A DNA stretch of 64,000 nucleotides from Paenibacillus chibensis (GTDB lineage: Bacteria; Bacillota; Bacilli; Paenibacillales; Paenibacillaceae): positions 1-64,000 of the forward strand of contig NZ_BIMK01000032.1 in assembly GCF_004001045.1 (NCBI RefSeq), given 5' to 3'. The position numbers were made by a program, and so were the translations under genes. How positions within the stretch are numbered: the stretch's first letter is position 1; every line of letters begins with the position of its first letter. Under the pieces are notes generated by a model, which saw nothing but the letters and a program-made list of their open reading frames with translations, was not told the DNA's origin and searched no databases. Shown here piece by piece: positions 9,501 through 17,502 of the stretch.

Positions 9501-9929
9501 TTACTTTATTTCTCTCTCATGAATAACCCCAAACATCCCTGTCATTCCTTCGTGCTTGTTAAATCCATACTTTGTATAAAATGATTCTTTTCCTGCCGAC
9601 GCGAATAATCCAACAAAAGACTTTTCCGGTGCATTTTTCATTAGGTAATCTGTGATTTCAGCCATGATTAAGCTGCCAATACCTTTGCTTTGATGTTCCG
9701 GATCTACAGCCACGTCTTGAATATAAAAATAGATCTTGCCATCACCAACTACTCTGCCCATACCTACAATCTCATCTTTGTATTGTATAAGAACACCAAA
9801 AAGTGATTTCTTTAAAGATTCTTCTGCAACTTCAAAATTCATATAGTCTTCCCATCCAACTGCAGTACAAAGATTCTTATATTCCTCAATAGTAGGTATT
9901 CTATTTATTGTTTTATATTGGTTCATCAT
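9501..9929 (-). CDS. GNAT-family N-acetyltransferase
   Basis: A 142-aa GNAT protein. The acetyl-CoA-binding signature is clear: IQDVAVDPEHQSKGIGSLIM (about residues 73-92, the V-x-P..Q-x-x-G-I-G pyrophosphate loop), followed by a C-terminal SFYTKYGF motif. It transfers an acetyl group from acetyl-CoA to an unknown amine. AGGAGA precedes the two consecutive ATG codons. Single gene in the islet. Confidence 0.88.
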   Translation of the reverse strand: MMNQYKTINRIPTIEEYKNLCTAVGWEDYMNFEVAEESLKKSLFGVLIQYKDEIVGMGRVVGDGKIYFYIQDVAVDPEHQSKGIGSLIMAEITDYLMKNAPEKSFVGLFASAGKESFYTKYGFNKHEGMTGMFGVIHEREIK

Positions 9930-9970
9930 ATACTCTCCTTGAAATAATTATATTCTATGAGCCCAAAGGG

Positions 9971-9986
9971 CGGTCGCAATGCGGTT
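9971..9986. repeat. Second copy of the 16-bp islet repeat
   Basis: CGGTCGCAATGCGGTT matches 8963-8978 at 15 of 16 positions. It follows a perfect small palindrome GCCCAAAGGGC at 9961-9971. Both copies lie between unrelated single genes of the islet. Confidence 0.5.
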
Positions 9987-10134
9987 CTGCTAACTGAATT
10001 ATCTCCTGCTTCGCCACTTAGCCTCGCAGGGTTGTCCGCCTGAATCAACTTCCTCGAAATGGATCGGGCGCACCGAGCAGCCACCAGGATTCGATCCGTG
10101 AATACGGTAGAATACGAAGGACTCTTCTCCCTGA

Positions 10135-10474
10135 TTACTCTTGCAAAAGATACTGAAAAAAATCATTCATATCTTTTCCACATATTATTAGTTCCTCTAA
10201 ATCCATTTCAATAAATGGAATTGAAATATAAGATTCCCGGAGCAAACTCTCCAACTCCATATTCCTCATTAAGTTCAATCAGTTCGCTTACCGGCCAAAA
10301 TACGATATAGGCATGATTAATAAATCCTTCAAATCCGTTTAGTTCTTTGATCATTTCTTTATAATCATCAGGCAATGTAAATCCTAGGTCCGTTTCGATC
10401 ACTTGAATATTTATATCAATAGATGAATCCGGTGTAATTTCGTGTTTAAAATATTTCAAGAATGAATTTGTCAT
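10135..10474 (-). pseudogene. Broken SMI1/KNR4 (SUKH) family gene
   Basis: The first part, from MTNSFLKYFKHEI (start at 10474 with GAGG 9 bases upstream), reads as a SUKH protein through FAPGILYF and then stops at about 10208. Right after this, in another frame, the sequence reads IPFIEMDLEELIICGKDM and on to LLQE then stop (10135-10137), the usual C-terminal end of the same family. The residues normally linking the two (around a G-G-G-E-A-F-A-F-D stretch) are missing. A deletion of about twenty codons with a frame change explains both facts. SUKH proteins are often immunity proteins against contact-dependent or secreted toxins. Confidence 0.75.
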
Positions 10475-10510
10475 TTTGTTTTTCCTCGCTCGCGTATCCC
10501 TTTCCATCGA

Positions 10511-10562
10511 AAAAAAACTCCTCCGAAAAAGCTTTCACTGCTTCCCCGGAGGAGTTTTTTGT
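10511..10562. terminator. Bidirectional terminator
   Basis: AAACTCCTCCG (10515-10525) pairs with CGGAGGAGTTT (10547-10557), with A and T runs on both sides. It separates the DivIVA-like gene from the broken SUKH gene. Confidence 0.85.
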
Positions 10563-10587
10563 TCATATGTAGAGCTGCCTTCTCTGT

Positions 10588-10971
10588 TTAATCCACGAAA
10601 AAGTCGGGTTCCGGTCTGATCTTCGTTTTGAGCTGTCTAAGATTGTACTCCATCTTGAGCACGATATCCTCGATCTGCTTCGGATCGATCGCGAACCGTT
10701 CCGGTTCCGGCCGGGAACTCGATTTCACTTCGCGCAGCGCGAGCTGCTGCTCCTGCCATTTATCCATCAAGTCCGAGATTGTTGCGTAAAAACGTTCATA
10801 ATCGCTAATAATTTCATCCAGGTAGGAATCCACTTCTTCCGGATCGTACCCCCTTAGCTTGGTGTTGAACACCTTTTCGTGAATCGAAAGAGCATCCAAT
10901 TGTATACCCAGCTGCTTAAACAGCTTTCTCTGTTTATCCAGTCGGCGCTGCATATGTTCATCCATTGCCAA
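10588..10971 (-). CDS. DivIVA-domain protein (DivIVA/GpsB-like)
   Basis: A 127-aa protein. Residues about 28-65 (LSIHEKVFNTKLRGYDPEEV and the following DSYLDEI) match the N-terminal membrane- and curvature-sensing domain of DivIVA and GpsB, with the usual F, R-G-Y and E-V-D residues. The rest is predicted coiled coil. Proteins of this type gather at division sites and poles and recruit partners in cell-wall growth. It is shorter than DivIVA and longer than GpsB, so it may be a third paralogue. Monocistronic, ended by the bidirectional terminator. Confidence 0.8.
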   Translation of the reverse strand: MAMDEHMQRRLDKQRKLFKQLGIQLDALSIHEKVFNTKLRGYDPEEVDSYLDEIISDYERFYATISDLMDKWQEQQLALREVKSSSRPEPERFAIDPKQIEDIVLKMEYNLRQLKTKIRPEPDFFVD

Positions 10972-11163
10972 TTACCTCCAAATCGGTTACTACTCAAACG
11001 GGTATTCATTTCATAATATACATCCCCTTTATTTTTTATATCACAACCGGCGTCAATATGAAAATGGTTCGGCGCTTTTTTGGAGGATATTCCAAAGAAA
11101 ACGCTTGATTGACGCTTCTCTTTTCCAGACATTGACTTAAGCGGGAAATGTGATATTATCAAT

Positions 11164-11183
11164 ATATGAGTACATATTCATAT
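11164..11183. promoter_or_regulatory. ArsR/SmtB-type (CzrA-like) operator
   Basis: ATATGAGTACATATTCATAT is a near-perfect palindrome of the kind bound by zinc- and cobalt-sensing ArsR/SmtB repressors. It lies about 46 bases before the start of the cation-efflux gene, where a repressor would block transcription until metal is in excess. Confidence 0.7.
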
Positions 11184-11229
11184 GTTAATTTTAATTTTCC
11201 ATACTTGTGATATACAGGAGGTCGTTATC

Positions 11230-12165
11230 ATGTCAGATTCTCATGCCCATCAACATCAGCATTCCCACGGAGGACACCATCATCAGCATGGGCCTGCCAG
11301 CTTTAACCGGGCTTTTATGATCGGCATCATATTGAATACCGTATTTGTCATTGTGGAAGCCGCCTACGGCTACCTCAGCCACTCCTTATCCCTGGTCGCG
11401 GATGCAGGCCATAATTTAAGCGATGTGCTTGCCCTGGTGCTTGCTTGGGCGGCCAGCCTTCTCTCCAAAAAGCTCCCAACCGAGCGCAGAACTTATGGTT
11501 ACCGCCGTTCATCCATTTTAGCCGCTTTGTTTAACGCGATTTTTCTGCTGGCGGCGATCTTCATCATCGCTTGGGAGGCCATTCAGCGTTTTGCCCATCC
11601 CGAGCCTGTCACCGGATCGACTGTCATTTGGGTTGCAGCCGTGGGTATCGTAATTAATGCAGCTACGGCCCTGCTCTTTCTGTCCGGGAGAAAAGGCGAC
11701 CTGAACGTCCGCGGCGCCTTCCTGCACATGGCTGCAGATGCCGGCGTATCGCTTGGCGTCGTCATTGCGGGTGCCGTCATCATGTTCACCGGTTGGCAGT
11801 GGCTGGACCCCGCCCTGAGTCTGCTGATCGTTGTCGCCATCTTTGTCAGCACCTGGAACCTGCTGAAGGATTCGCTCAACATGGCTTTGGACAGCGTCCC
11901 TCCGGAAATCGACGCGGCTGCAATCCGCATCTACCTGCAATCCATTCCAGCCGTGACCGATGTTCATGATTTGCATATTTGGGGCATGAGCACGACGGAA
12001 ACGGCACTGACGGTGCATTTGGTTGTTTCCGAACCGGAACAGAATGATCGGATCATTCAGCAGACGGTGCAGGAGCTCCATGATCGATTCGGGATCGAAC
12101 ACCCGACGCTGCAGATTGAATATGGCACGTATCCTTGCCGGCTTGCTGATGCGTCAACCATTTAA
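11230..12165 (+). CDS. czcD: Cation diffusion facilitator, CzcD/ZitB-type zinc exporter
   Basis: A 311-aa CDF family exporter, which swaps cytoplasmic Zn2+ (often also Cd2+ or Co2+) for protons. The His-rich N-terminus (SHAHQHQHSHGGHHHQHG) binds metal; six membrane helices follow, with H-x3-D metal-site motifs in LVADAGHNLSDVLALVLAW (helix 2) and HMAADAGVSLGVV (helix 5). The C-terminal cytoplasmic domain includes DVHDLHIWGMS. The start at 11230 is chosen because AGGAGG lies 8 bases upstream; the open frame extends to 11182 but has no such site. A metal-repressor-type operator lies just upstream. Confidence 0.93.
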   Translation: MSDSHAHQHQHSHGGHHHQHGPASFNRAFMIGIILNTVFVIVEAAYGYLSHSLSLVADAGHNLSDVLALVLAWAASLLSKKLPTERRTYGYRRSSILAALFNAIFLLAAIFIIAWEAIQRFAHPEPVTGSTVIWVAAVGIVINAATALLFLSGRKGDLNVRGAFLHMAADAGVSLGVVIAGAVIMFTGWQWLDPALSLLIVVAIFVSTWNLLKDSLNMALDSVPPEIDAAAIRIYLQSIPAVTDVHDLHIWGMSTTETALTVHLVVSEPEQNDRIIQQTVQELHDRFGIEHPTLQIEYGTYPCRLADASTI

Positions 12166-12263
12166 CGGCTTCCATTTACAACCCCATTGATTTCCCTTCT
12201 TCTCTTTAGGGTAAGAAACAATACAGACCATTATCCTAAACATGCTGAAGGGAGTTTTGACAG

Positions 12264-12833
12264 ATGAGCCATTTAAGCGACGCTCAGCTCCAGGAGCTCA
12301 ACCATACACTGAGGGAACAAAAGAAAGACTTGGAGCGTCATTTTAGCGCGAACGGAGAGGAGAATTCCGCCCTTGGCGAATCCTTAACCGACTCCACCGG
12401 TGACCTATCCACGGTAGACAACCATCCGGGAGATCTGGGAACCGAGGTTTTCGAGCGTGAACGCGATTTAGCCGTTAATGATTCGTTACACGAAGAACTG
12501 GATCAGATTAACGGTGCGCTGGAACGAATGAATAAGGGAACCTACGGCGTCTGCCAGATATGCGGCCGCGACATACCGTTCGAACGCCTGCAGGCGATTC
12601 CGTACACGGCATACTGCGTGGATGATACGCCGGAACGTTCTCTAAGAAGCGACCGCCCCGTGGAAGAGCAGGTGATAACACCTCCGCCAACTGGAGCAGG
12701 TGAGGGACGCCAAGAGTATGACCGGCGGTTCGACGATGCGGATGCCTGGGATTCGGTTGAAGAGTATGGCACCTCCAACACCCCGGCCATGGCTGCCAAA
12801 CGAGATGTTGAAGATTACGATGACGGCATGTAG
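12264..12833 (+). CDS. TraR/DksA-type zinc-finger protein (YteA-like)
   Basis: A 189-aa protein of the YteA/YlyA/YocK group, small DksA-like proteins of endospore formers. Residues about 1-85 form a coiled coil with the segment FERERDLAVNDSL; GVCQICGRDIPFERL (about 93-107) is the first half of the zinc finger. The second half reads YCVDD where C-x-x-C or C-x-x-H is usual, so the fourth ligand may be Asp or absent. The last 60 residues are acidic and low-complexity. The function of the group is poorly known; it may act on RNA polymerase. GAAGGGAG precedes the ATG. Confidence 0.82.
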   Translation: MSHLSDAQLQELNHTLREQKKDLERHFSANGEENSALGESLTDSTGDLSTVDNHPGDLGTEVFERERDLAVNDSLHEELDQINGALERMNKGTYGVCQICGRDIPFERLQAIPYTAYCVDDTPERSLRSDRPVEEQVITPPPTGAGEGRQEYDRRFDDADAWDSVEEYGTSNTPAMAAKRDVEDYDDGM

Positions 12834-12876
12834 TATATCGTTTCTGCATCCCCTTGAACGAATGGAACAAATCACA

Positions 12877-12912
12877 AATCCCCGGCTCTCTTCAAGAGAA
12901 CCGGGGATTATT
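12877..12912. terminator. Terminator between convergent genes
   Basis: AATCCCCGG (12877-12885) pairs with CCGGGGATT (12901-12909); an inner TCTCTTCAAGAGA hairpin fills the loop. It lies between the convergent DksA-like and oxidoreductase genes. Confidence 0.75.
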
Positions 12913-12923
12913 GCGATGCATGA

Positions 12924-13937
12924 TTAGCGGTTGGCTGCCTTTACCTGAACCCGAGCCCGGCTGCGCGCCGAAAGCATGCAGGCATCGAGGACCCTCATAT
13001 TCAGCACCGCGTCCTCCGGTCCGAAAGGCAGCATTACATCCTCAAGCACCGCATCGGCAAAACCGTCCGCTTGAAGCGAGAAGGAATTAAACACGCCGAG
13101 GCGTTCTTCTCTCCGGGTATCGCCGGCATAGACGATCAGCTGCGGCGGCTCATCATCATGCTCCCATCCGAAGGCAAGCGGCAGCTCGATCCGGCCCTGG
13201 CTTCCGTGTACTTCCAGCTTGCAATGAGGCGAGGCCGTCATGCCGCAATCGAACGTGAGCGCAACGCCGGAGGGGAACTCCAGCATCCCCGAAGCCATCA
13301 GATCGATTTCATGCTCCGGCGAAAATACGGCATGCGCCGAGACAGCTACCGGCTCTTCTCTAAGGATCATTCTCGCAGCAGAAATCGGATAACAGCCTAC
13401 GTCGTAAAGCGAGCCTCCACCCATATGCTTCTGATATCTGACATTGGATGTGTCCTGAATGTTATTGTAAGTAAAACAACCATGAATCGACCGGATATCG
13501 CCGATCTCCCCGCCCTCCACGATCTCGCGGATACGCCGGTGTTTGGGATGGTGGCGGTACATGAACGCCTCAGCGTAGATGACGCCCGCCTTCCGGCAGG
13601 CCTCCACCATCTCCCCGGCCTCTTCGGCATTCAATGCCGCAGGCTTTTCGCAGAGCACATGCTTGCCTGCCCGGGCTGCTTGGATGGTCCATTCCCGATG
13701 CAGATGGTTCGGCAGCGGAATATACACCGCGTCAACATTCGAATCCCGGAGCAGCTCCTCGTAACTGCCGTAGGAGACAGGAATATCGAACTTCTCTGCC
13801 ACTTCAGCCGCCTTCCGCGGATTCCTGCTCGCGACAGCCTGAACCGTACATTTACGAGATCCCTGAACGCCCGGGATAAAAGCGGTCTGTGCAATGCTGG
13901 CCGTGCCCAGAATGCCAAAGCAGAGCTTCTTATTCAT
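12924..13937 (-). CDS. Gfo/Idh/MocA-family oxidoreductase
   Basis: A 337-aa NAD(P)-dependent dehydrogenase. The N-terminal Rossmann fold starts with FGILGTASIAQTAFIPGV, and HVLCEKPAAL near residue 92 is the family E-K-P motif whose Lys is catalytic. The C-terminal sheet domain begins near residue 125. These enzymes oxidise or reduce sugars, inositols or xenobiotic sugars. The exact substrate is not predictable; it has no sugar-transport neighbours. The next gene upstream on the same strand is an RTP homologue, an unlikely functional partner. Confidence 0.9.
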   Translation of the reverse strand: MNKKLCFGILGTASIAQTAFIPGVQGSRKCTVQAVASRNPRKAAEVAEKFDIPVSYGSYEELLRDSNVDAVYIPLPNHLHREWTIQAARAGKHVLCEKPAALNAEEAGEMVEACRKAGVIYAEAFMYRHHPKHRRIREIVEGGEIGDIRSIHGCFTYNNIQDTSNVRYQKHMGGGSLYDVGCYPISAARMILREEPVAVSAHAVFSPEHEIDLMASGMLEFPSGVALTFDCGMTASPHCKLEVHGSQGRIELPLAFGWEHDDEPPQLIVYAGDTRREERLGVFNSFSLQADGFADAVLEDVMLPFGPEDAVLNMRVLDACMLSARSRARVQVKAANR

Positions 13938-13972
13938 TCTTCCTTCTCCTCCTTCTGCCTCATGAAATCTGC

Positions 13973-14332
13973 CTAATAATTATCCTTGACCGCCTTGCTC
14001 AGCATGCCGATGCAGCGATCCAAGTCGGTTTTGACCTGCTTCTTGTACAGCTTGGCTTTCTCGGGACCGTCGTCGGTGAAGTGATACAGCACGATCTCCT
14101 GAAAATCCACGCGCGGATCATTCCCCTTGAGCTGCTTGGTCCGGTATAGAACACCTTCTTGAACGAGCTCATGCAGGGCACGGTATATTTCGCTCTGAGG
14201 AGGATTGTAGCCGAAGCCCTTAAACTCCTGCCGCATCTCCTCCAGCATTTGATACCCGTATCCGCGATGCTGCTCGACCATGGTAATCAAATACGTTTTA
14301 ATAAAAGCACGCTGGGCAATCATAAAAGCCAC
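13973..14332 (-). CDS. rtp: Replication terminator protein (RTP) homologue
   Basis: A 119-aa winged-helix protein. It matches Bacillus subtilis RTP, as I recall that sequence, over almost its whole length: QRAFIKTYLITMVEQ against QRAFLKLYMITMTEQ, SEIYRALHELVQEGVL against TEVYRSLHELLDDGIL, EIVLYHF against EVVLYQF, and AKLYKKQVKTDLDRC against AKLYKKQLKVELDRC, plus a similar end (KAVKDNY). RTP dimers bind Ter sites and stop replication forks from one side; the C-terminal helix forms the dimer. In B. subtilis the gene is beside the terminus and autoregulated. Structurally it is related to PadR-type repressors, the main alternative. A GGGGGAAA-like site precedes the start. Confidence 0.85.
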   Translation of the reverse strand: MAFMIAQRAFIKTYLITMVEQHRGYGYQMLEEMRQEFKGFGYNPPQSEIYRALHELVQEGVLYRTKQLKGNDPRVDFQEIVLYHFTDDGPEKAKLYKKQVKTDLDRCIGMLSKAVKDNY

Positions 14333-14762
14333 ACCGTTTCCCCCTTCGCTTCTTTTCCTTCATTAACCAATTCAAATCCATTATAAACGACTATTTTTCA
14401 AAATGCATAACATGTAATTTTCATCGCTATCGACCCGTGGCTGCCCCATCAAACCTTCAAGCTTCCGGGATGGGCGTCTGCATTTACATGGTTAAAAATA
14501 CCGTAACCAGGCCAGAATTAGGGCTTTCGATCCTTTTGTGACCCCATCAGGAGATGTGCTAGATCAAGAAACCGTATCTTCGTAAACGAAGTGTCTCTGG
14601 CGGAGAATGTTTTTTCTGTTGTGAATTTTTCATATGTTGTAATAATCATGTGTGCATAAAACATAAAAATGCCTATCAACGAGCTTTCCTAAAAGTCAGA
14701 CCGCATGTCGTTGTTGTTTTACTGTCGATAGCCCGCCTGATGGCCTTACTCGTATTGCATGC
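14333..14762. other. Long non-coding region upstream of the RTP homologue
   Basis: About 430 bases without a plausible gene. It contains a TATAAT on the minus strand near 14374-14379, suitable for the RTP-like gene. A related motif beginning TGCATAA occurs at 14404-14410 and 14653-14659, each next to an ACAT and an A/T-rich run. The segment 14393-14424 partly resembles the B. subtilis Ter core (ATGTA followed by ATTTTC). Whether any of this binds the RTP-like protein is not known. Confidence 0.35.
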
Positions 14763-14840
14763 ATAAAAAAAACCGACTCTCCATCCCCCCTAGCCGCAAG
14801 TACATTGCGGACGGGATATCAAGAGAATCAGGTTCGGTTT
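14763..14840 (-). terminator. Terminator of the acyltransferase gene
   Basis: On the minus strand AAACCGAACCTGATTCTC (14840-14823) pairs with GAGAGTCGGTTT (14781-14770) and is followed by eight T residues; an inner CCGCAATGTACTTGCGG hairpin occupies the loop. Confidence 0.75.
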
Positions 14841-14849
14841 GAGATGATT

Positions 14850-16040
14850 TTATCGGCTGTCTACCATAGGGACGTTGGTATGCTTCTGCTTCGGCACATG
14901 GCTGCGCCCCTTGCGGGCAAGGGAGGATACGCCAACCGTCCATTTTCCGAGCGGCAAATAAGACAAAGCTATCGTAAGCCCGTACGACAGAACGATACAA
15001 ATCACATAGGTCATGATCATTCGGAGCGTCACATTCCAGCCGGCAAACAGCCATGCGTCGATCCGGTAGCTCTGTCTGAGCATCAACGCATGCACCAGAT
15101 AAGCTCCGTAGGAATACTTGCCAAGCGTCTGGAAGAGCTCATGGCTGCTAGCTCCGGATTGCTTCGTCCTTTTTTGGGCCCAGGCATAAAATACGAAAAT
15201 CGAGCTAACGAGAAATACGCTGATGAGCGGTCTCAGCAAATTCAGCTGGTTGAATGTAATGCTTAGGCCACCCGGCGTCTCGAAACTCTGTACCGTAATG
15301 TACGTGTAGTATCCAAACAAAACGATGAAAACCGTCCAATAAACGCTCTTGCCCTTTTCAAGCCAAAACTTCCATCGGTCCAGATTCATTCCGGCGGCGG
15401 CACCCAAAATAAAATAAAAAGAGAAATAGAGAAAATTGCGGTCAGCATACTTCGTGAAAAACGGTGTCAGGAAAGGCACATTCGCCTCGTTCATCCAATC
15501 GCCGATCCAAAACAATTTATTCAAGAGCAGCATGCAGAGCAGCCCGGTCGCGGATAACGCCAATCCATGCCACTTTGGAGGAATCCATTCCGCGCATTTG
15601 CGCATGCCGTATCGGAAAAGCGGGAAGAGCAGGTAAAACTGAAATATCATGACGATGTACCAGAGATGGTAGCTGTTTTTACCGGTAAAAAGCATATGAA
15701 ACCCTTGGCCGAGCGCATGGACATTCCACACGGGACTCGTGAAAAAATACACCGCTGACCATAATACATAAGGGATGAGTATATCCGTAATACGTTTGCG
15801 AATGAAAGAAATATAACGGAACGGACCGTCGTAATTATAAAAGAGCACCAGCCCCGTTATAAAAATAAATACCGGCACGGCAAACTTGCTTGCCACGAGC
15901 AAAACGGTCATGATCACCCCGTCTTCCACCTTGGCGCCGTCCACCACCGAATAATGGGCAATCGCATGCTGCAGCGCTACGGCCAGAAAGGCCAGCCCGC
16001 GCAGCAGCTCCAGTTCATGAATCCTTGCTTTTTTCGGCAT
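14850..16040 (-). CDS. Membrane acyltransferase, acyltransferase-3 family
   Basis: A 396-aa integral membrane protein with about ten helices. ELELLRGLAFLAVALQHA near the N-terminus carries the R-G and H residues typical of the acyltransferase-3 family (OatA, YfiQ, WecH and similar), and LWYIVMIFQFYLLFP is another hallmark. Such proteins move acetyl or other acyl groups across the membrane onto cell-wall sugars, polysaccharides or lipids. No glycan gene cluster is adjacent, so the acceptor is unknown. Monocistronic, with terminators on both sides. Confidence 0.9.
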   Translation of the reverse strand: MPKKARIHELELLRGLAFLAVALQHAIAHYSVVDGAKVEDGVIMTVLLVASKFAVPVFIFITGLVLFYNYDGPFRYISFIRKRITDILIPYVLWSAVYFFTSPVWNVHALGQGFHMLFTGKNSYHLWYIVMIFQFYLLFPLFRYGMRKCAEWIPPKWHGLALSATGLLCMLLLNKLFWIGDWMNEANVPFLTPFFTKYADRNFLYFSFYFILGAAAGMNLDRWKFWLEKGKSVYWTVFIVLFGYYTYITVQSFETPGGLSITFNQLNLLRPLISVFLVSSIFVFYAWAQKRTKQSGASSHELFQTLGKYSYGAYLVHALMLRQSYRIDAWLFAGWNVTLRMIMTYVICIVLSYGLTIALSYLPLGKWTVGVSSLARKGRSHVPKQKHTNVPMVDSR

Positions 16041-16110
16041 AACCTCACTCCTGTTCTAAAGCCGGAAACGCTACATACAAATATAAACCTGCCGCTGCCC
16101 TCCTTAAACG

Positions 16111-16155
16111 AAAAAAAGAGCGCTTGCCAGACTATATCATCTGCAGCGCTCTTTT
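16111..16155. terminator. Terminator after the pirin gene
   Basis: AAAAGAGCGCT pairs with AGCGCTCTTTT (16145-16155) around a 20-base loop. On the minus strand it follows the pirin stop codon and ends in a T-run. Confidence 0.8.
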
Positions 16156-16166
16156 GACAAATGGTT

Positions 16167-16937
16167 TTAATATTTTTTGGGGATCAGACCATAGTTTACC
16201 CGCTCCGGAACTTCGATCACTACCATTCGGAGCGGCTCCTGATCCGCGTGAAGCGTCAACTTTTCCCCATGCTCCGTATTTAATAGCATAAAATCCCGTG
16301 CATGGAACGCTTCCCGCCGTCCGTCATCCCCCTGCCAGAAGCCTCCGCCGCTGACGGCAAGCGCCGCAATCGTCTTCCCGGGGTTCAGCGTGAGGCTGTG
16401 CTCCTGATGCGGCATGAGCTCGATATCCCACATACTCGCTTCCGCCGTTAAGCGAATCGGCGAGCCCTCGCCAAGAACCTGTTTAACACGAACCCCGTCC
16501 TGTGTATGGATAGGAAACTCCTCGTGTTCGTACTGCTCATAAGCAGGCTCCTTCTTCGCTTCCAGCTTCAGATCCGGTTCAAACCAGATTTGGAATGCTT
16601 CCATGTCCGGCCCCACAAAACGCTCTTCATGACTGACGCCGCTGCCTGCTTTGATCACCTGTGCTCCGCCTGCCCCGACCGTACTCCGCGTTCCGAGCGA
16701 ATCGCCATGCTCAGCCAAACCGCTCAGCACATAGGTCATGATCTCAAAGCTGTAGTGCGGGTGAAGCGGAACATAGCCCTCTTGAGGTGTATGCGCCCAA
16801 GCCCAGTAGAATAGCGGACCTACACGATTGATTACGGATCCTTCGCCCGAGAATCCGATCGGCTTTTGCTCTGTGATTTTACCCCCGTCAAACATCCCTT
16901 TTCCCTGCATGGCCGGTGTGTACAAACGTATTTTCAT
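16167..16937 (-). CDS. Pirin-family bicupin protein
   Basis: A 256-aa pirin. The N-terminal cupin has the metal ligands in PLHPHYSFEIMTYVLSG (His, His) and AEHGDS (Glu, His) at about residues 56-82; VIKAGSGVSHEERF follows. Pirins are Fe2+-binding proteins; bacterial members such as YhhW and YhaK include quercetin dioxygenases or redox sensors. It lies 38 bases after a DoxX gene on the same strand and probably shares its transcript. MhqR-like boxes upstream of DoxX suggest induction by quinones or related electrophiles, fitting a protein that handles phenolic rings. Confidence 0.9.
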   Translation of the reverse strand: MKIRLYTPAMQGKGMFDGGKITEQKPIGFSGEGSVINRVGPLFYWAWAHTPQEGYVPLHPHYSFEIMTYVLSGLAEHGDSLGTRSTVGAGGAQVIKAGSGVSHEERFVGPDMEAFQIWFEPDLKLEAKKEPAYEQYEHEEFPIHTQDGVRVKQVLGEGSPIRLTAEASMWDIELMPHQEHSLTLNPGKTIAALAVSGGGFWQGDDGRREAFHARDFMLLNTEHGEKLTLHADQEPLRMVVIEVPERVNYGLIPKKY

Positions 16938-16975
16938 CCGACAGCTCCTCCTTTATGATCCAGATGGTTCATTTC

Positions 16976-17362
16976 TTAGAACAAGTGGTATGCTCCAGGA
17001 CCGGTCAGTGCAACGCCTACGACCACCGCGATGAGAATCAAATTGTATTCAAAGCCGTTAGCCGTCGCCCAAAATCCGTTTTTTCCGTGAACCGTTACGA
17101 TGGCACCGAGCATCGTCAGTGTGATCATGATCGCCGCCACCGGAGTCCATACTCCGGCTGCGAAGAGCAAACCGCCAGCCAGCTCGAACAAACCGGTAAC
17201 GATGGCTGCAGGCAGCGCCGGCTTAACATTCATTGATCCGAGCCAACCCGCCGTACCCTTAAGACCAGGGCCTCCGAACCATCCAAACCATTTTTGTGCT
17301 CCATGTCCTGCGAACGTCAAACCAACAACCAATCGGATTATTAACAAACCCCAAGCTATCAT
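16976..17362 (-). CDS. DoxX-family membrane protein (MhqP-like)
   Basis: A 128-aa membrane protein with four helices and the DoxX opening LLIIRLVVGLTFAGHGAQKWFGWFGG. DoxX proteins support redox homeostasis, and in Bacillus the DoxX protein MhqP (YdfP) belongs to the quinone-resistance regulon. The start at 17362 is used because GGAGG lies 8 bases upstream; an earlier ATG at 17377 overlaps that site. First gene of a DoxX-pirin unit, behind two MhqR-like palindromes. Confidence 0.88.
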   Translation of the reverse strand: MIAWGLLIIRLVVGLTFAGHGAQKWFGWFGGPGLKGTAGWLGSMNVKPALPAAIVTGLFELAGGLLFAAGVWTPVAAIMITLTMLGAIVTVHGKNGFWATANGFEYNLILIAVVVGVALTGPGAYHLF

Positions 17363-17400
17363 TTTAAATTCCTCCAATATATTATATTCTTAAAATAGTT

Positions 17401-17418
17401 TAGCTTTACATTGAGATA
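17401..17418. promoter_or_regulatory. Weak second MhqR-like box
   Basis: TAGCTTTACATTGAGATA has one well conserved half-site (TTGAGATA) and a poor partner half. It lies 39 bases before the DoxX start, in the probable promoter. Confidence 0.4.
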
Positions 17419-17502
17419 TTATTGCAAATAAAACCTCTTTGTCAGCCGCACTAATATTTCGTCAACCGCATCATGATTTGTTCCTCTCCTGTCATTTCAA
17501 TT

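Noticed and set aside
8925..9986. Chromosomal integron
   Set aside because: GTTAGGT resembles an attC core, but no integrase gene is in the window and the second copy lacks the paired core sites. Kept only as a repeat.
10055..10115. tRNA-like TTCGATCC segment
   Set aside because: The T-loop-like string is not flanked by a paired T-stem and no acceptor or anticodon arm can be built.
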